A stretch of 15,008 bases of DNA, from assembly GCA_028290805.1 (NCBI GenBank), contig JAQGJA010000102.1, positions 1-15,008 of the forward strand, written 5' to 3'. Under the pieces are notes generated by a model, which did no database searches, had not been told where the DNA came from, and worked only from the letters and a program-made list of their open reading frames with translations. Source of the DNA: Alphaproteobacteria bacterium. Lineage in GTDB: Bacteria > Pseudomonadota > Alphaproteobacteria > Micavibrionales > SZUA-601. Both the position numbers and the translations under genes were made by a program. This document shows positions 1-5,974 of the stretch, in pieces (position 1 is the stretch's first letter; the number at the start of each line of letters is the position of its first letter).

Positions 1-123
1 GAGCGGGCAAGCTGCTGGTCCCAGGTCTATAGCCATTTCGGCGCAACCTCGAATGCCGTCACCTATAACCTGGATGGCTCGCCCCAGGCGATGCTGAACG
101 ATCAGGCCAATTGCGGCGGCTAA
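1..123 (+). CDS. C-terminal fragment of an unidentified protein
   Basis: Frame 1 is open from the window edge to a TAA at 121-123, giving 40 residues that end in DQANCGG. It has two cysteines, 35 residues apart or fewer, and is rich in Ser, Asn and Ala. A strong intrinsic terminator follows 19 nt after the stop, which supports a real gene end. The fragment is too short to place in a family. A secreted or pilin-like protein with a C-terminal disulfide loop would fit, but that is only a guess from composition. The start lies upstream of the window. Confidence 0.6.
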   Translation, partial: ERASCWSQVYSHFGATSNAVTYNLDGSPQAMLNDQANCGG

Positions 124-142
124 AAAACCATCTCTGAACTTT

Positions 143-177
143 AAAAGCCGGGCGCTCCAGGGACTGCCCGGCTTTTT
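143..177 (+). terminator. Rho-independent terminator after the first gene
   Basis: A perfect 11-bp stem (AAAAGCCGGGC at 143-153 with GCCCGGCTTTT at 166-176) has a 12-nt loop and ends in a run of five T. It sits 19 nt after the TAA at 121-123 and separates that gene from the lipoprotein that follows. Confidence 0.9.
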
Positions 178-224
178 CATGCGCTATTCACAAATTGTTA
201 AGCATTCCGGCTCAACGCTGTACT

Positions 225-230
225 TATAAT
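225..230 (+). promoter_or_regulatory. Consensus -10 box before the CHAP lipoprotein
   Basis: TATAAT at 225-230 is a perfect sigma-70 -10 hexamer. No good -35 lies 16-18 nt upstream (GCATTC around 202 is weak). Transcription would start near 237. That falls after the ATG at 235, so this promoter fits the ATG at 250 better as the translation start. Confidence 0.45.
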
Positions 231-234
231 AAGT

Positions 235-747
235 ATGAGAGTAACGGCTATGTTCTCCAGAATTGTCCTTGCCCTGTTCCTGACATTCTTTCTTGCTGCC
301 TGTGCGACTTCGACTCAGTTTTCCACTCCAAATGCCAGCGGCCACTATGCCCCGCAGCCGACGCAATGCGTCCCTTATGCGCGTCAGGCTTCGGGCATCC
401 AGCTTTATGGTGATGCCTATACCTGGTGGGACCAGGCCGCCAGTAAATATATGCAGGGAACCCAGCCGCAAATAGGCGCGGTCCTGGTTCTGGCCCAAAC
501 GGCAAGGATGACCCATGGACATGTGGCGGTGGTCAAAAACATTGTCAACGAACGGCAGATTGACGTTACGCACAGCAACTGGGGCAGCGACCGCAAGAAC
601 AGAAGCATTATTTTTGACTCTGTCCGTGTGGAAGATGTCTCCCCCGCCAATGACTGGTCCCAGGTCCGTTTCTGGAATTACGAAGCGGGCAGCTTTGGTT
701 TTCCTTATACTGCCAAGGGGTTCATCTATAATTCGTCCCAAGGGTAA
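235..747 (+). CDS. CHAP-domain lipoprotein (putative peptidoglycan amidase/endopeptidase)
   Basis: A 170-residue protein. The N-terminus is a hydrophobic segment ending in the lipobox LAAC with Cys23, so it should be lipid-anchored in the envelope. The rest looks like one CHAP (cysteine, histidine-dependent amidohydrolase/peptidase) domain: Cys45 in QCVPYAR is the expected nucleophile, His96 in THGHVAVV the expected histidine, and Asn115 in THSNWG follows in a typical place. CHAP enzymes cleave peptidoglycan cross-links or stem peptides; the exact bond cannot be told. The -10 box at 225-230 would put transcription start after this ATG, so the ATG at 250 (MFSRIVLAL, lipobox Cys18) is a strong alternative start with GAGAG upstream. 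Terminators lie on both sides of the region and no partner gene is seen. The family call is fairly secure, the substrate is not known. Confidence 0.85.
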   Translation: MRVTAMFSRIVLALFLTFFLAACATSTQFSTPNASGHYAPQPTQCVPYARQASGIQLYGDAYTWWDQAASKYMQGTQPQIGAVLVLAQTARMTHGHVAVVKNIVNERQIDVTHSNWGSDRKNRSIIFDSVRVEDVSPANDWSQVRFWNYEAGSFGFPYTAKGFIYNSSQG

Positions 748-1070
748 ACAGGTAATGCCTGCATGCGCCCGTAGGGCATAAATTTGTATAAACCAAAACA
801 ATGCAACTTAAACCATAAGGAAGATCACGTCGGTTGAATTGTTAGAACTCGATGCACTATTCGCACCCCCGGAAGAAATACTTTAAACCAGCCCATCGCC
901 TTTGACGAGATTCGGGTGCATGCAAATTGGCGGCTTAAAAAGGAAGTGGCCCGTTTTTCCGCTATTTCAACGCAGGGCGGCGATTATGCCTGGCCCCAGA
1001 TCCGCAAGAAAATGCGCTAAATTCCCAAACCCAAGAGAAATTAAGAAATATCGTCGTTGGCTGCCTGTAA
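748..1070. other. Intergenic stretch with little intact content
   Basis: No intact gene is convincing here. The first 70 bases contain a short GC hairpin (GCCC-GTA-GGGC near 767) without a T tract, too weak to call a terminator for the lipoprotein gene. From about 817 on there is a ribosome-binding-like AAGGAAG followed by two overlapping coding-like frames, described separately as a probable pseudogene. An open frame from 902 runs through the terminator at 1071-1101 and is not credible. Confidence 0.6.
827..1020 (+). pseudogene. Probable decayed small gene (about 64 codons, frameshifted)
   Basis: Two adjacent frames each have coding character. Frame 2 from 827 reads TSVELLELDALFAPPEEIL and stops at 884. 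Frame 1 then reads LNQPIAFDEIRVHANWRL and on to KKEVARF, DYAWPQIRKKMR and a TAA at 1018-1020. Inserting one base near 880-884 would join them into a single frame of 65 codons including stop. AAGGAAG at 817-823 is a good ribosome site with correct spacing to the codon at 827, which is ACG and one change away from ATG. So one start-codon change plus one deletion would explain everything. The protein family is not recognised. A sequencing error at the frameshift, or plain chance, remains possible. Confidence 0.4.
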
Positions 1071-1101
1071 TAAAAAATGCGTGGGAAGAACCCACGCATT
1101 T
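1071..1101 (-). terminator. Rho-independent terminator of the DUF892 gene
   Basis: A perfect 11-bp stem, AAATGCGTGGG (1075-1085) with CCCACGCATTT (1091-1101), has a 5-nt loop. Read on the minus strand it is followed by a run of T (complement of the A run at 1072-1077). It lies about 25 nt after the stop of the minus-strand gene ending at 1126. Confidence 0.9.
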
Positions 1102-1125
1102 CAATTTAGTACGGTCACAAAAAAA

Positions 1126-1737
1126 CTATTCAGCGGAAGCTTCATAATTGATGTCGTTCTCAGCAATCTGGGTCAAAAGCAGGTCTGTCTGCTTTTCTTC
1201 TTCCAGGGTCGTAGCCAGGATTTCGGCAATCTGATCTTCGCCTAAAGTGCGGGCCAGTTGAGCGATACCGCCGTAAGAAGCGATTTCATAGTGCTCGACT
1301 TTTTGCGCAGCCAGGATCAGGCCGACATCGCGTGTCAATGTACCTTTTTCGGTGTCTTCAATAATGCCTTTGCCTTCCTCAACGATGCCGTCCATGGCTT
1401 CGCATTTTTTTGCACGGGCTTTTTCGCCGGCAAGTTCAAAAACCTGCTCAAGGCGTTGGATATGGGTTTCGGTCATTTTGGTGTGGTCGTCAAAAGCGGC
1501 TTGCAATTGTGGCGAAGTCGCAGCTTTTTTCATTTTCGGCAGTGTTTTGACCAAATATTTTTCGGCCCAGTACATGTCACGCAGGCAATCTACGAAAAAC
1601 TCACGCAGCAAAGAATCATTCGATTTTGGGGCTTGGTTTTTGTTTGCAGTCGTTTTAGGGGCGGCAGTTTTGGATTGGGTCGTTTTGGAAGCAGTCGTGC
1701 TTTGCTTTCTTGCAGCAGAGCTTTTTGTGGCGGCCAT
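1126..1737 (-). CDS. DUF892 / YciF-type ferritin-like stress protein with basic N-terminal tail
   Basis: A 203-residue protein. Residues 1-40 are low-complexity, built from Lys, Ala, Thr, Ser and Gln, with no signal peptide character. Residues 41-200 match the DUF892/YciF four-helix bundle: LLREFFVDCLRDMYWAEK, then DDHTKMTETHIQRLE, KVEHYEIASYGG and LEEEKQTD. Likely di-metal ligands are Glu59, His85, Glu90, Glu148, His149 and Glu180, by position in the family. YciF-like proteins are induced by osmotic or stationary stress; their reaction is unknown. The ATG has GGAG 7 nt upstream. The gene is monocistronic, with its own terminator and another terminator just upstream from the DUF4142 gene. The tail resembles histone-H1-like C-terminal tails and could bind nucleic acid or polyphosphate, which is inference. 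Confidence 0.9.
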   Translation of the reverse strand: MAATKSSAARKQSTTASKTTQSKTAAPKTTANKNQAPKSNDSLLREFFVDCLRDMYWAEKYLVKTLPKMKKAATSPQLQAAFDDHTKMTETHIQRLEQVFELAGEKARAKKCEAMDGIVEEGKGIIEDTEKGTLTRDVGLILAAQKVEHYEIASYGGIAQLARTLGEDQIAEILATTLEEEKQTDLLLTQIAENDINYEASAE

Positions 1738-1836
1738 GAATATTCTCCATAAAAATTGTTTAAACCAGAATCAAATCTAAAAAAAAGTAAATAAAAAATC
1801 TGTACCTAATGACACAAGGATATAAATTTAAACTAA

Positions 1837-1864
1837 AAAGGCGCACCGTTTCCAGCGCGCCTTT
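1837..1864 (-). terminator. Terminator of the DUF4142 gene
   Basis: An 8-bp perfect stem (AAAGGCGC 1837-1844, GCGCCTTT 1857-1864) has a 12-nt loop. On the minus strand it ends in TTTTTAGTTTA. It lies about 20 nt beyond the stop at 1884 and separates the two ferritin-like genes into different transcripts. Confidence 0.8.
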
Positions 1865-1883
1865 CTTGTAATTCTGAAATGCC

Positions 1884-2402
1884 TTATTTGGCGCGGTCCA
1901 TTGCATCGACATGTTCCTGGTGCATTTTCAGGACAGGCAATGTGCTGGCGGCAAAGGTTTTCAAGATGGTATTGTCGCCGTCTTCGGCGTAATCGGTGAA
2001 CAAGGTCACGGCTTCATCATGGGCTTTGACCTGGGCTTCGACATAGTCTTCATCGAAATCGGCAGCCGAATCCTTTTCCAGATCCATCAGCATGTCGGCA
2101 TGTTTCTGGTCTAGTTTGACGGGCACCGCGCTCATGTCATATTTAGCTTTCATCAAGGAAAGCTTCATTTTGGCCGCGGCATTGGTGTGGTCTGTGATCA
2201 TTTGCTGGGCAAATTTTTTGACTTGTGGATTTTTTGATTTTTGCAAGGCAACTTTGCTGGATTCGATTTCAAACATGTTGCTGATCGTCGCCATCTTAAC
2301 GAATGTTTCTGTGTCTTCGACCATTAAGGCTTTAGCGGAAGGCGAAAAAGCCATCAGGGTGGTCGCAGTAAGGGCCAGGACGGCCATTTTATTGAAGGTC
2401 AT
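1884..2402 (-). CDS. Secreted DUF4142 protein (ferritin-like helical bundle)
   Basis: A 172-residue protein. Residues 1-25 form a signal peptide (basic start, hydrophobic core to about residue 19, then SPSAKA with likely cleavage after Ala25), so it is periplasmic or surface-exposed. Residues 29-169 fit DUF4142: ETFVKMATISNMFEIESS, NPQVKKFAQQMITDHTNA and the C-terminal TLPVLKMHQEHVDAM. The family is found across Gram-negative bacteria as small stress- or symbiosis-linked envelope proteins; its biochemical role is unknown. I take the start at 2402 because AGGAGA lies 7 nt upstream; the frame stays open to 2591, but that extension would overlap corA and lacks such a site. A good promoter lies at 2449-2476 and a terminator follows the gene. 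Confidence 0.88.
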   Translation of the reverse strand: MTFNKMAVLALTATTLMAFSPSAKALMVEDTETFVKMATISNMFEIESSKVALQKSKNPQVKKFAQQMITDHTNAAAKMKLSLMKAKYDMSAVPVKLDQKHADMLMDLEKDSAADFDEDYVEAQVKAHDEAVTLFTDYAEDGDNTILKTFAASTLPVLKMHQEHVDAMDRAK

Positions 2403-2448
2403 TGTAATCTCCTGTTGGATGAATTCAGCCCGCAGGTATAAGTCCCTT

Positions 2449-2476
2449 TCTATAAATAATCTGTATGGAACGTCAA
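2449..2476 (-). promoter_or_regulatory. Sigma-70-type promoter for the DUF4142 gene
   Basis: On the minus strand, TTGACG (2476-2471) is followed after 16 nt by TATAGA (2454-2449). Transcription would start near 2442, giving a leader of about 40 nt before the ATG at 2402. Confidence 0.6.
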
Positions 2477-2491
2477 CGGGATGAAACTCCG

Positions 2492-2520
2492 ATGACACGA
2501 CGGCTCTGAACGGGCATATT
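2492..2520 (+). promoter_or_regulatory. Possible promoter for corA
   Basis: ATGACA at 2492-2497 (5 of 6 to the -35 consensus) is followed after 17 nt by CATATT at 2515-2520 (4 of 6 to the -10 consensus). It is divergent from the DUF4142 promoter, in a 156-nt spacer between the two starts. Confidence 0.4.
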
Positions 2521-2558
2521 GAATAAATATTGCCACAATTTAAAAGGATTTGGCCAGG

Positions 2559-3551
2559 ATGCTTACCGCTTATGCCTTGCATGAAAAACAAATGGTCTCC
2601 CTCCCCCGGGACCAGATCGAGTCCCGGCTGGGGGATATCGTCTGGATCGACCTGAACCAGCCTACGCCGGAAGAGGAAAAATATATCGAAAACCTGTGCC
2701 GTGTAGATATCCCGACCCAGGAGGAGATGGCGGCGCTGGAACTGTCCAACCGTTTATATGAAGAAAATGGCGCTTATTTTTTCACCGTTACTATTGTCAC
2801 ACATGTCGATACCGAGGAGCCCTCGAACAAACCTTACACCTTTGTTTTAAATCAACAGCGCCTGATTACCGTGCGCTATGCCCAGACCCAGCCTTTCAAG
2901 ATCGTCACTGACCGCATCTTGAAGCGGCGCGATTTCGTCGCCATCGACCCCAAACTGATCGCCCTTGGTTTGTTCGAGGCTATGGTCAACCGCCTGGCCG
3001 ATGTGCTGGAAAAGAACGACCGGACTATTGACGCTATTTCCAAAAGCATCTTCCGTTCGTCCAATGGCGATCCTGAAGGAAAAACGCCGAAAAACGAAGT
3101 AAACCTGTTTGGTGCCATCCGCGCCACCGGCATCGAGGGCGATGTGATTTCCAAGGTCAAGGAAAGCCTGGTCAGCCTCAGCCGCCTGGTCAGCTATATC
3201 AAGCAGATTGAATTTTTCCCCCATGAATCGGATGAGAACCAGCGCGTCCGTACCCTTGCCTTGGATATCTCCGCGCTGAACGACCATGCGGGCTTTCTGT
3301 CCAACAAGATCACGTTTTTGCTGGATGCGACGCTCGGCATGATCGGCATCGAGCAAAACGCCATTATCAAGATATTTTCCATTGCAGCCGTTATTTTCCT
3401 GCCGCCAACGCTGGTGGCCAGCATTTACGGCATGAATTTCAAGCATATGCCCGAACTGGAATGGTATTACGGCTATCCGATGGCAATTGTCATGATGGTG
3501 CTGGCAGGCTACCTGCCCTATCGTTTTTTCCAGTACAAGAAGTGGCTATGA
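2559..3551 (+). CDS. corA: CorA-family magnesium/divalent cation channel
   Basis: A 330-residue inner-membrane protein. The N-terminal two thirds form the cytoplasmic domain (WIDLNQPTPEEEKYIE early on, then a long charged helix). Two C-terminal membrane segments lie at about residues 269-290 and 306-323, with the diagnostic GMN motif at 291-293 in SIYGMNFKHMPELEW. The terminus is basic (YKKWL), as usual for CorA. The pentameric channel brings in Mg2+, sometimes Co2+ or Ni2+. A TTG at 2550 would add three residues, but AAGGA at 2544-2548 is too close to it and well placed for the ATG at 2559. The loop RSSNGDPEGKTPKNE near residues 166-181 is somewhat longer than in the classical CorA. The stop overlaps the convergent nadD by 6 bp. 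Confidence 0.93.
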   Translation: MLTAYALHEKQMVSLPRDQIESRLGDIVWIDLNQPTPEEEKYIENLCRVDIPTQEEMAALELSNRLYEENGAYFFTVTIVTHVDTEEPSNKPYTFVLNQQRLITVRYAQTQPFKIVTDRILKRRDFVAIDPKLIALGLFEAMVNRLADVLEKNDRTIDAISKSIFRSSNGDPEGKTPKNEVNLFGAIRATGIEGDVISKVKESLVSLSRLVSYIKQIEFFPHESDENQRVRTLALDISALNDHAGFLSNKITFLLDATLGMIGIEQNAIIKIFSIAAVIFLPPTLVASIYGMNFKHMPELEWYYGYPMAIVMMVLAGYLPYRFFQYKKWL

Positions 3552-4196
3552 TGCCATACCGTATAATCGGTGATATCGAATATAATTTAGCGTTTGCGCG
3601 CTGATCTGGTTGGGCGTTTCACCGCGCGCCAAAGCCTGGCGCACCTGGGTTGCCGCCATGTCAATCATCGGGTTCTCGATAAAGCAGATGGTCTTTTTCG
3701 CCTGTAAATCCTGCGGGGTCCGGACGATGATGTCAGCGAAAATAGCGGTCGCCTGTGCTTCCTCAAGCCGTTTATAGCCGGGCCGGTACATCACGGCGAT
3801 GGAGACGTAATCCAGGATTTCGGCATAGTCCTTGCCCCAGTTGTGAAACCCCATCCAGTTATCCGCGCCCATTAGAAAATATAAATGATCGTCCGGGTAT
3901 TCCCGGCGCAAGGCGCGCACGGTATTGATCGTATGGGACGATCCCAGCTTTTGCTCGACATCATCCGCCTTCATGCCGGGGTTGTCGGCGATGACTTCGC
4001 TTACCATCTGGAAACGGTGTTCGAAAGGCGCAAGGGTAGCAGGGTCCTTTTCCGGATTCTGCGGCGTGACGATCCAGTGCATTTCATCCAAAGCCAGGGC
4101 GGCAAAGGCAAAATCGGCCAGTTTCTTATGTGCCAAAGTAGGCGGGTTGAAGGACCCGCCCCAAAGACCGATTCGGTTAGTTTTCGCGCCTGGCAA
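3546..4196 (-). CDS. nadD: Nicotinate-nucleotide adenylyltransferase (NadD)
   Basis: A 216-residue protein with the nucleotidyltransferase fold. It should join nicotinate mononucleotide and ATP to make deamido-NAD in the cytoplasm. GLWGGSFNPPTLAHKKLAD (residues 10-28) carries the ATP-binding signature. TVRALRREYPDDHLYFLMGADNW (92-114) is shown here only as its key parts, YPDDHLYFLMGAD and the following W, and it matches the NadD core. Two departures stand out: the usual (H/T)xGH reads TLAH (20-23), and the C-terminal SSTxIR motif reads AATQVR (181-186). The start is a TTG with GGGGAG 8 nt upstream, which is convincing. In many alphaproteobacteria nadD sits with obgE, proA or rsfS; here it stands alone between corA and olsB. 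The family is clear; NadD rather than a related transferase is likely but not proved. Confidence 0.85.
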   Translation of the reverse strand: MPGAKTNRIGLWGGSFNPPTLAHKKLADFAFAALALDEMHWIVTPQNPEKDPATLAPFEHRFQMVSEVIADNPGMKADDVEQKLGSSHTINTVRALRREYPDDHLYFLMGADNWMGFHNWGKDYAEILDYVSIAVMYRPGYKRLEEAQATAIFADIIVRTPQDLQAKKTICFIENPMIDMAATQVRQALARGETPNQISAQTLNYIRYHRLYGMAS

Positions 4197-4225
4197 GAAT
4201 GCTTCTCCCCTTGCTTCAATAGATG

Positions 4226-4251
4226 TTAAGGCTTAAAAAGAGGGGCCTTAA
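4226..4251. repeat. Inverted repeat in the nadD-olsB spacer, with the Shine-Dalgarno in its loop
   Basis: TTAAGGC (4226-4232) and GCCTTAA (4245-4251) are perfect inverted copies separated by 12 nt. The loop contains AAAAAGAGGG, the only ribosome-site-like purine run before olsB. It could be a translational control hairpin or an operator in the 67-nt divergent spacer. I see no Pho-box pair here. Confidence 0.55.
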
Positions 4252-4263
4252 CCGCCTTCTTCT

Positions 4264-5118
4264 TTGTCACTGTCTCGAGCCCCCTTGTCCGTTATCACCA
4301 AACACCCTGCAACAAAAACGGCCAGTTTCGCCCTAAAGCTAGAGCATCTTGCTTTAGAAAACCTTTATTTAAAAGTGGCCGAAACTCAAGACGAAATCCG
4401 CTCCGCCCAGGCTTTGCGTTACCAGGTTTTTTATGACGAGATGGGCGCCGTCCCTGATGCCCGCATGCAGGCTTTGCAACGCGAGGAAGAAGCTTTTGAT
4501 CCACACTGCGATCACCTGCTGGTCGTTGACAAGAACGCTGCCAGTGACCGCAATATCGTCGGCACTTATCGCGTTTTGTGGCAGGAAACGGCTGAACGGG
4601 AAAAGACCGGTTTTTATACCGAAACGGAATTTGACCTGGGCAAATTGCGTGCCACAGGCGGGCACATCATGGAAGTCAGCCGCAGCTGCGTGCACAAGGA
4701 TTACCGCAGCAAAATGGTTATCAACCTGCTTTGGAAAGGCATTGCGGCTTACGTCTTTGCCAATGATGTCGATTATTTGATCGGCACACCCAGCCTTTCC
4801 GGCATGGATATCCAGGCCCATACCGATGCGCTTGCTTATCTCAACGCCTTTCACCTGGCCCCCGAGGAAATCCGTCCGCATGTGAGGGAAGAATTTTACC
4901 AGCCCCTTCCGGCAAAAAACAAGGACTGCATCAATGCCCGCCATGATTTCATGGCGCTGCCGCCCCTGTTAAAAGGCTATCTGCGCATGGGGGCGGTGAT
5001 CGGCGACGGCGCTTATATTGATCACCAGTTCAACTGCATCGATGTCGCCATTATCGTGCCAATGGCCGATCTGAGTGCCCGTTACCTCAATCATTACAAG
5101 CGCCCCGATGGCCGGTAG
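4264..5118 (+). CDS. olsB: Ornithine-acyl-ACP N-acyltransferase (OlsB, GNAT fold)
   Basis: A 284-residue protein matching the OlsB/hemolysin-like acyltransferase family from residue 36 on. The first step of ornithine-lipid synthesis transfers a 3-hydroxyacyl chain from ACP to the amino group of ornithine. Motifs in order: AQALRYQVFYDEMGA (48-62), FDPHCDHLLVVD (78-89), EVSRSCVHKDYRSK (137-150), GTPSLSG (174-180, where relatives often have GCASL) and LLKGYLRMGAVIGDGAYID (235-253), ending SARYLNHY. The family role is well established; the exact acyl acceptor is inferred from the olsA partner. The start is uncertain. TTG 4264 is the first start in frame after a TAA at 4249, and about 35 N-terminal residues lie outside the domain. 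It overlaps olsA by 11 bp, so the two should be translated together. Phosphate starvation induces such genes in rhizobia, but no Pho box is visible. Confidence 0.87.
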   Translation: MSLSRAPLSVITKHPATKTASFALKLEHLALENLYLKVAETQDEIRSAQALRYQVFYDEMGAVPDARMQALQREEEAFDPHCDHLLVVDKNAASDRNIVGTYRVLWQETAEREKTGFYTETEFDLGKLRATGGHIMEVSRSCVHKDYRSKMVINLLWKGIAAYVFANDVDYLIGTPSLSGMDIQAHTDALAYLNAFHLAPEEIRPHVREEFYQPLPAKNKDCINARHDFMALPPLLKGYLRMGAVIGDGAYIDHQFNCIDVAIIVPMADLSARYLNHYKRPDGR

Positions 5119-5974
5119 GTTTTCCCATCTGCGCGCCGTATACCGCATATTTTTATTTGCGGCCGTTACCCTTGTCCTGGTGCCGTTGCAACTGGCCTGG
5201 GCTTTGCCGGCATTATTGCGCGGCGGGAACCCGAAACACCAAAGCCCCATTGTGCGTCTGTGGTATCGCACCATGCTGTGGATCCTGCATATCGATATGA
5301 CAATCATCAACCGGCGGGTTCTGGATCGGGGACAAAAAATATTCCTCTGCAACCATATCAGCTATGTCGACATCCTTGTGCTGGGGGCTTATTTCGATTG
5401 TTTTTTCGTGGCCAAATCGGATATCGCAGACTGGCCCATATTTGGTTTCCTTTCCAAAGTTGGCGGCACGATTTTCATCAGCCGGCAAAGACAATTGGTC
5501 AAAACGCATCTGGCGCTTTTGGCAGGACATGTGAAATCGGGCCAATCCTTGCTTATATTCCCCGAAGGCACCACCGGGGATGGCCGGGAAATCCTGCCCT
5601 TTAAAAGCAGCCTGCTTCATGCCGCTTTTGATGCCGAAACCGCATTGGTGATCCAGCCTTTGTCCTTGGCTTATATCGACATGAATGGGTACAGCCTGGT
5701 GACCCAGGACAAATTGGACCAGATTGCCTGGTATGGCGAGATGAAACTTGCGCCGCATTTCTGGAACCTGTTCCGGCAGAAACATATCACGGCAAAAGTC
5801 GTCATTCATCCGGCTATTGCCGTGGATGCCGCGCATAATTCCAAAACCTTGTGTGCCGCCGCGCATGAACAGGTAAAAAACGGCTTCAGCCAGATTTCGC
5901 CAGTGCATGCCCTGATAAAAGAATCAGATAAGCTCGCGCAGCCAGCGGGTCTTGATCTCGATCACCTTGCGTAG
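5108..5974 (+). CDS. olsA: Lyso-ornithine lipid O-acyltransferase (OlsA, PlsC family)
   Basis: A 288-residue protein with an N-terminal membrane segment (about residues 11-37) and a PlsC acyltransferase domain. NHISYVD (82-88) gives the catalytic His83 and Asp88. FISRQR (123-128) is the second block and FPEGTTGDG (151-159) the third, which binds the glycerol- or lipid-phosphate-like acceptor. OlsA adds the second acyl chain to lyso-ornithine lipid at the inner membrane, using acyl-ACP; some OlsA proteins also act on lysophosphatidic acid. The start at 5108 overlaps the olsB stop by 11 bp. A GTG at 5075 in the same frame would add 11 residues without a visible ribosome site. The last 17 codons overlap the convergent kinase-like gene. 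The neighbour olsB argues for OlsA over a general PlsC. Confidence 0.87.
   Translation: MAGRFSHLRAVYRIFLFAAVTLVLVPLQLAWALPALLRGGNPKHQSPIVRLWYRTMLWILHIDMTIINRRVLDRGQKIFLCNHISYVDILVLGAYFDCFFVAKSDIADWPIFGFLSKVGGTIFISRQRQLVKTHLALLAGHVKSGQSLLIFPEGTTGDGREILPFKSSLLHAAFDAETALVIQPLSLAYIDMNGYSLVTQDKLDQIAWYGEMKLAPHFWNLFRQKHITAKVVIHPAIAVDAAHNSKTLCAAAHEQVKNGFSQISPVHALIKESDKLAQPAGLDLDHLA

Noticed and set aside
902..1147. Open frame of 81 codons on the plus strand
   Set aside because: It starts at TTG without a ribosome site, runs through the terminator at 1071-1101 and into the opposite gene. A neighbouring frame has better coding character.
1258..1752. Long plus-strand frame opposite the DUF892 gene
   Set aside because: Phe- and Cys-rich mirror of the Lys/Ala-rich coding strand, with no ribosome site. 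A shadow of the real gene.
2403..2591. N-terminal extension of the DUF4142 gene to 2591
   Set aside because: The added 63 residues have no signal peptide character and overlap corA and both promoters. The ATG at 2402 has an excellent ribosome site and starts a normal signal peptide.
4197..4263. Pho box upstream of olsB
   Set aside because: TGTCAC and TGTCTC near 4265-4275 hint at one, but the 11-bp spacing of CTGTCAT repeats is missing and they lie after the start codon.
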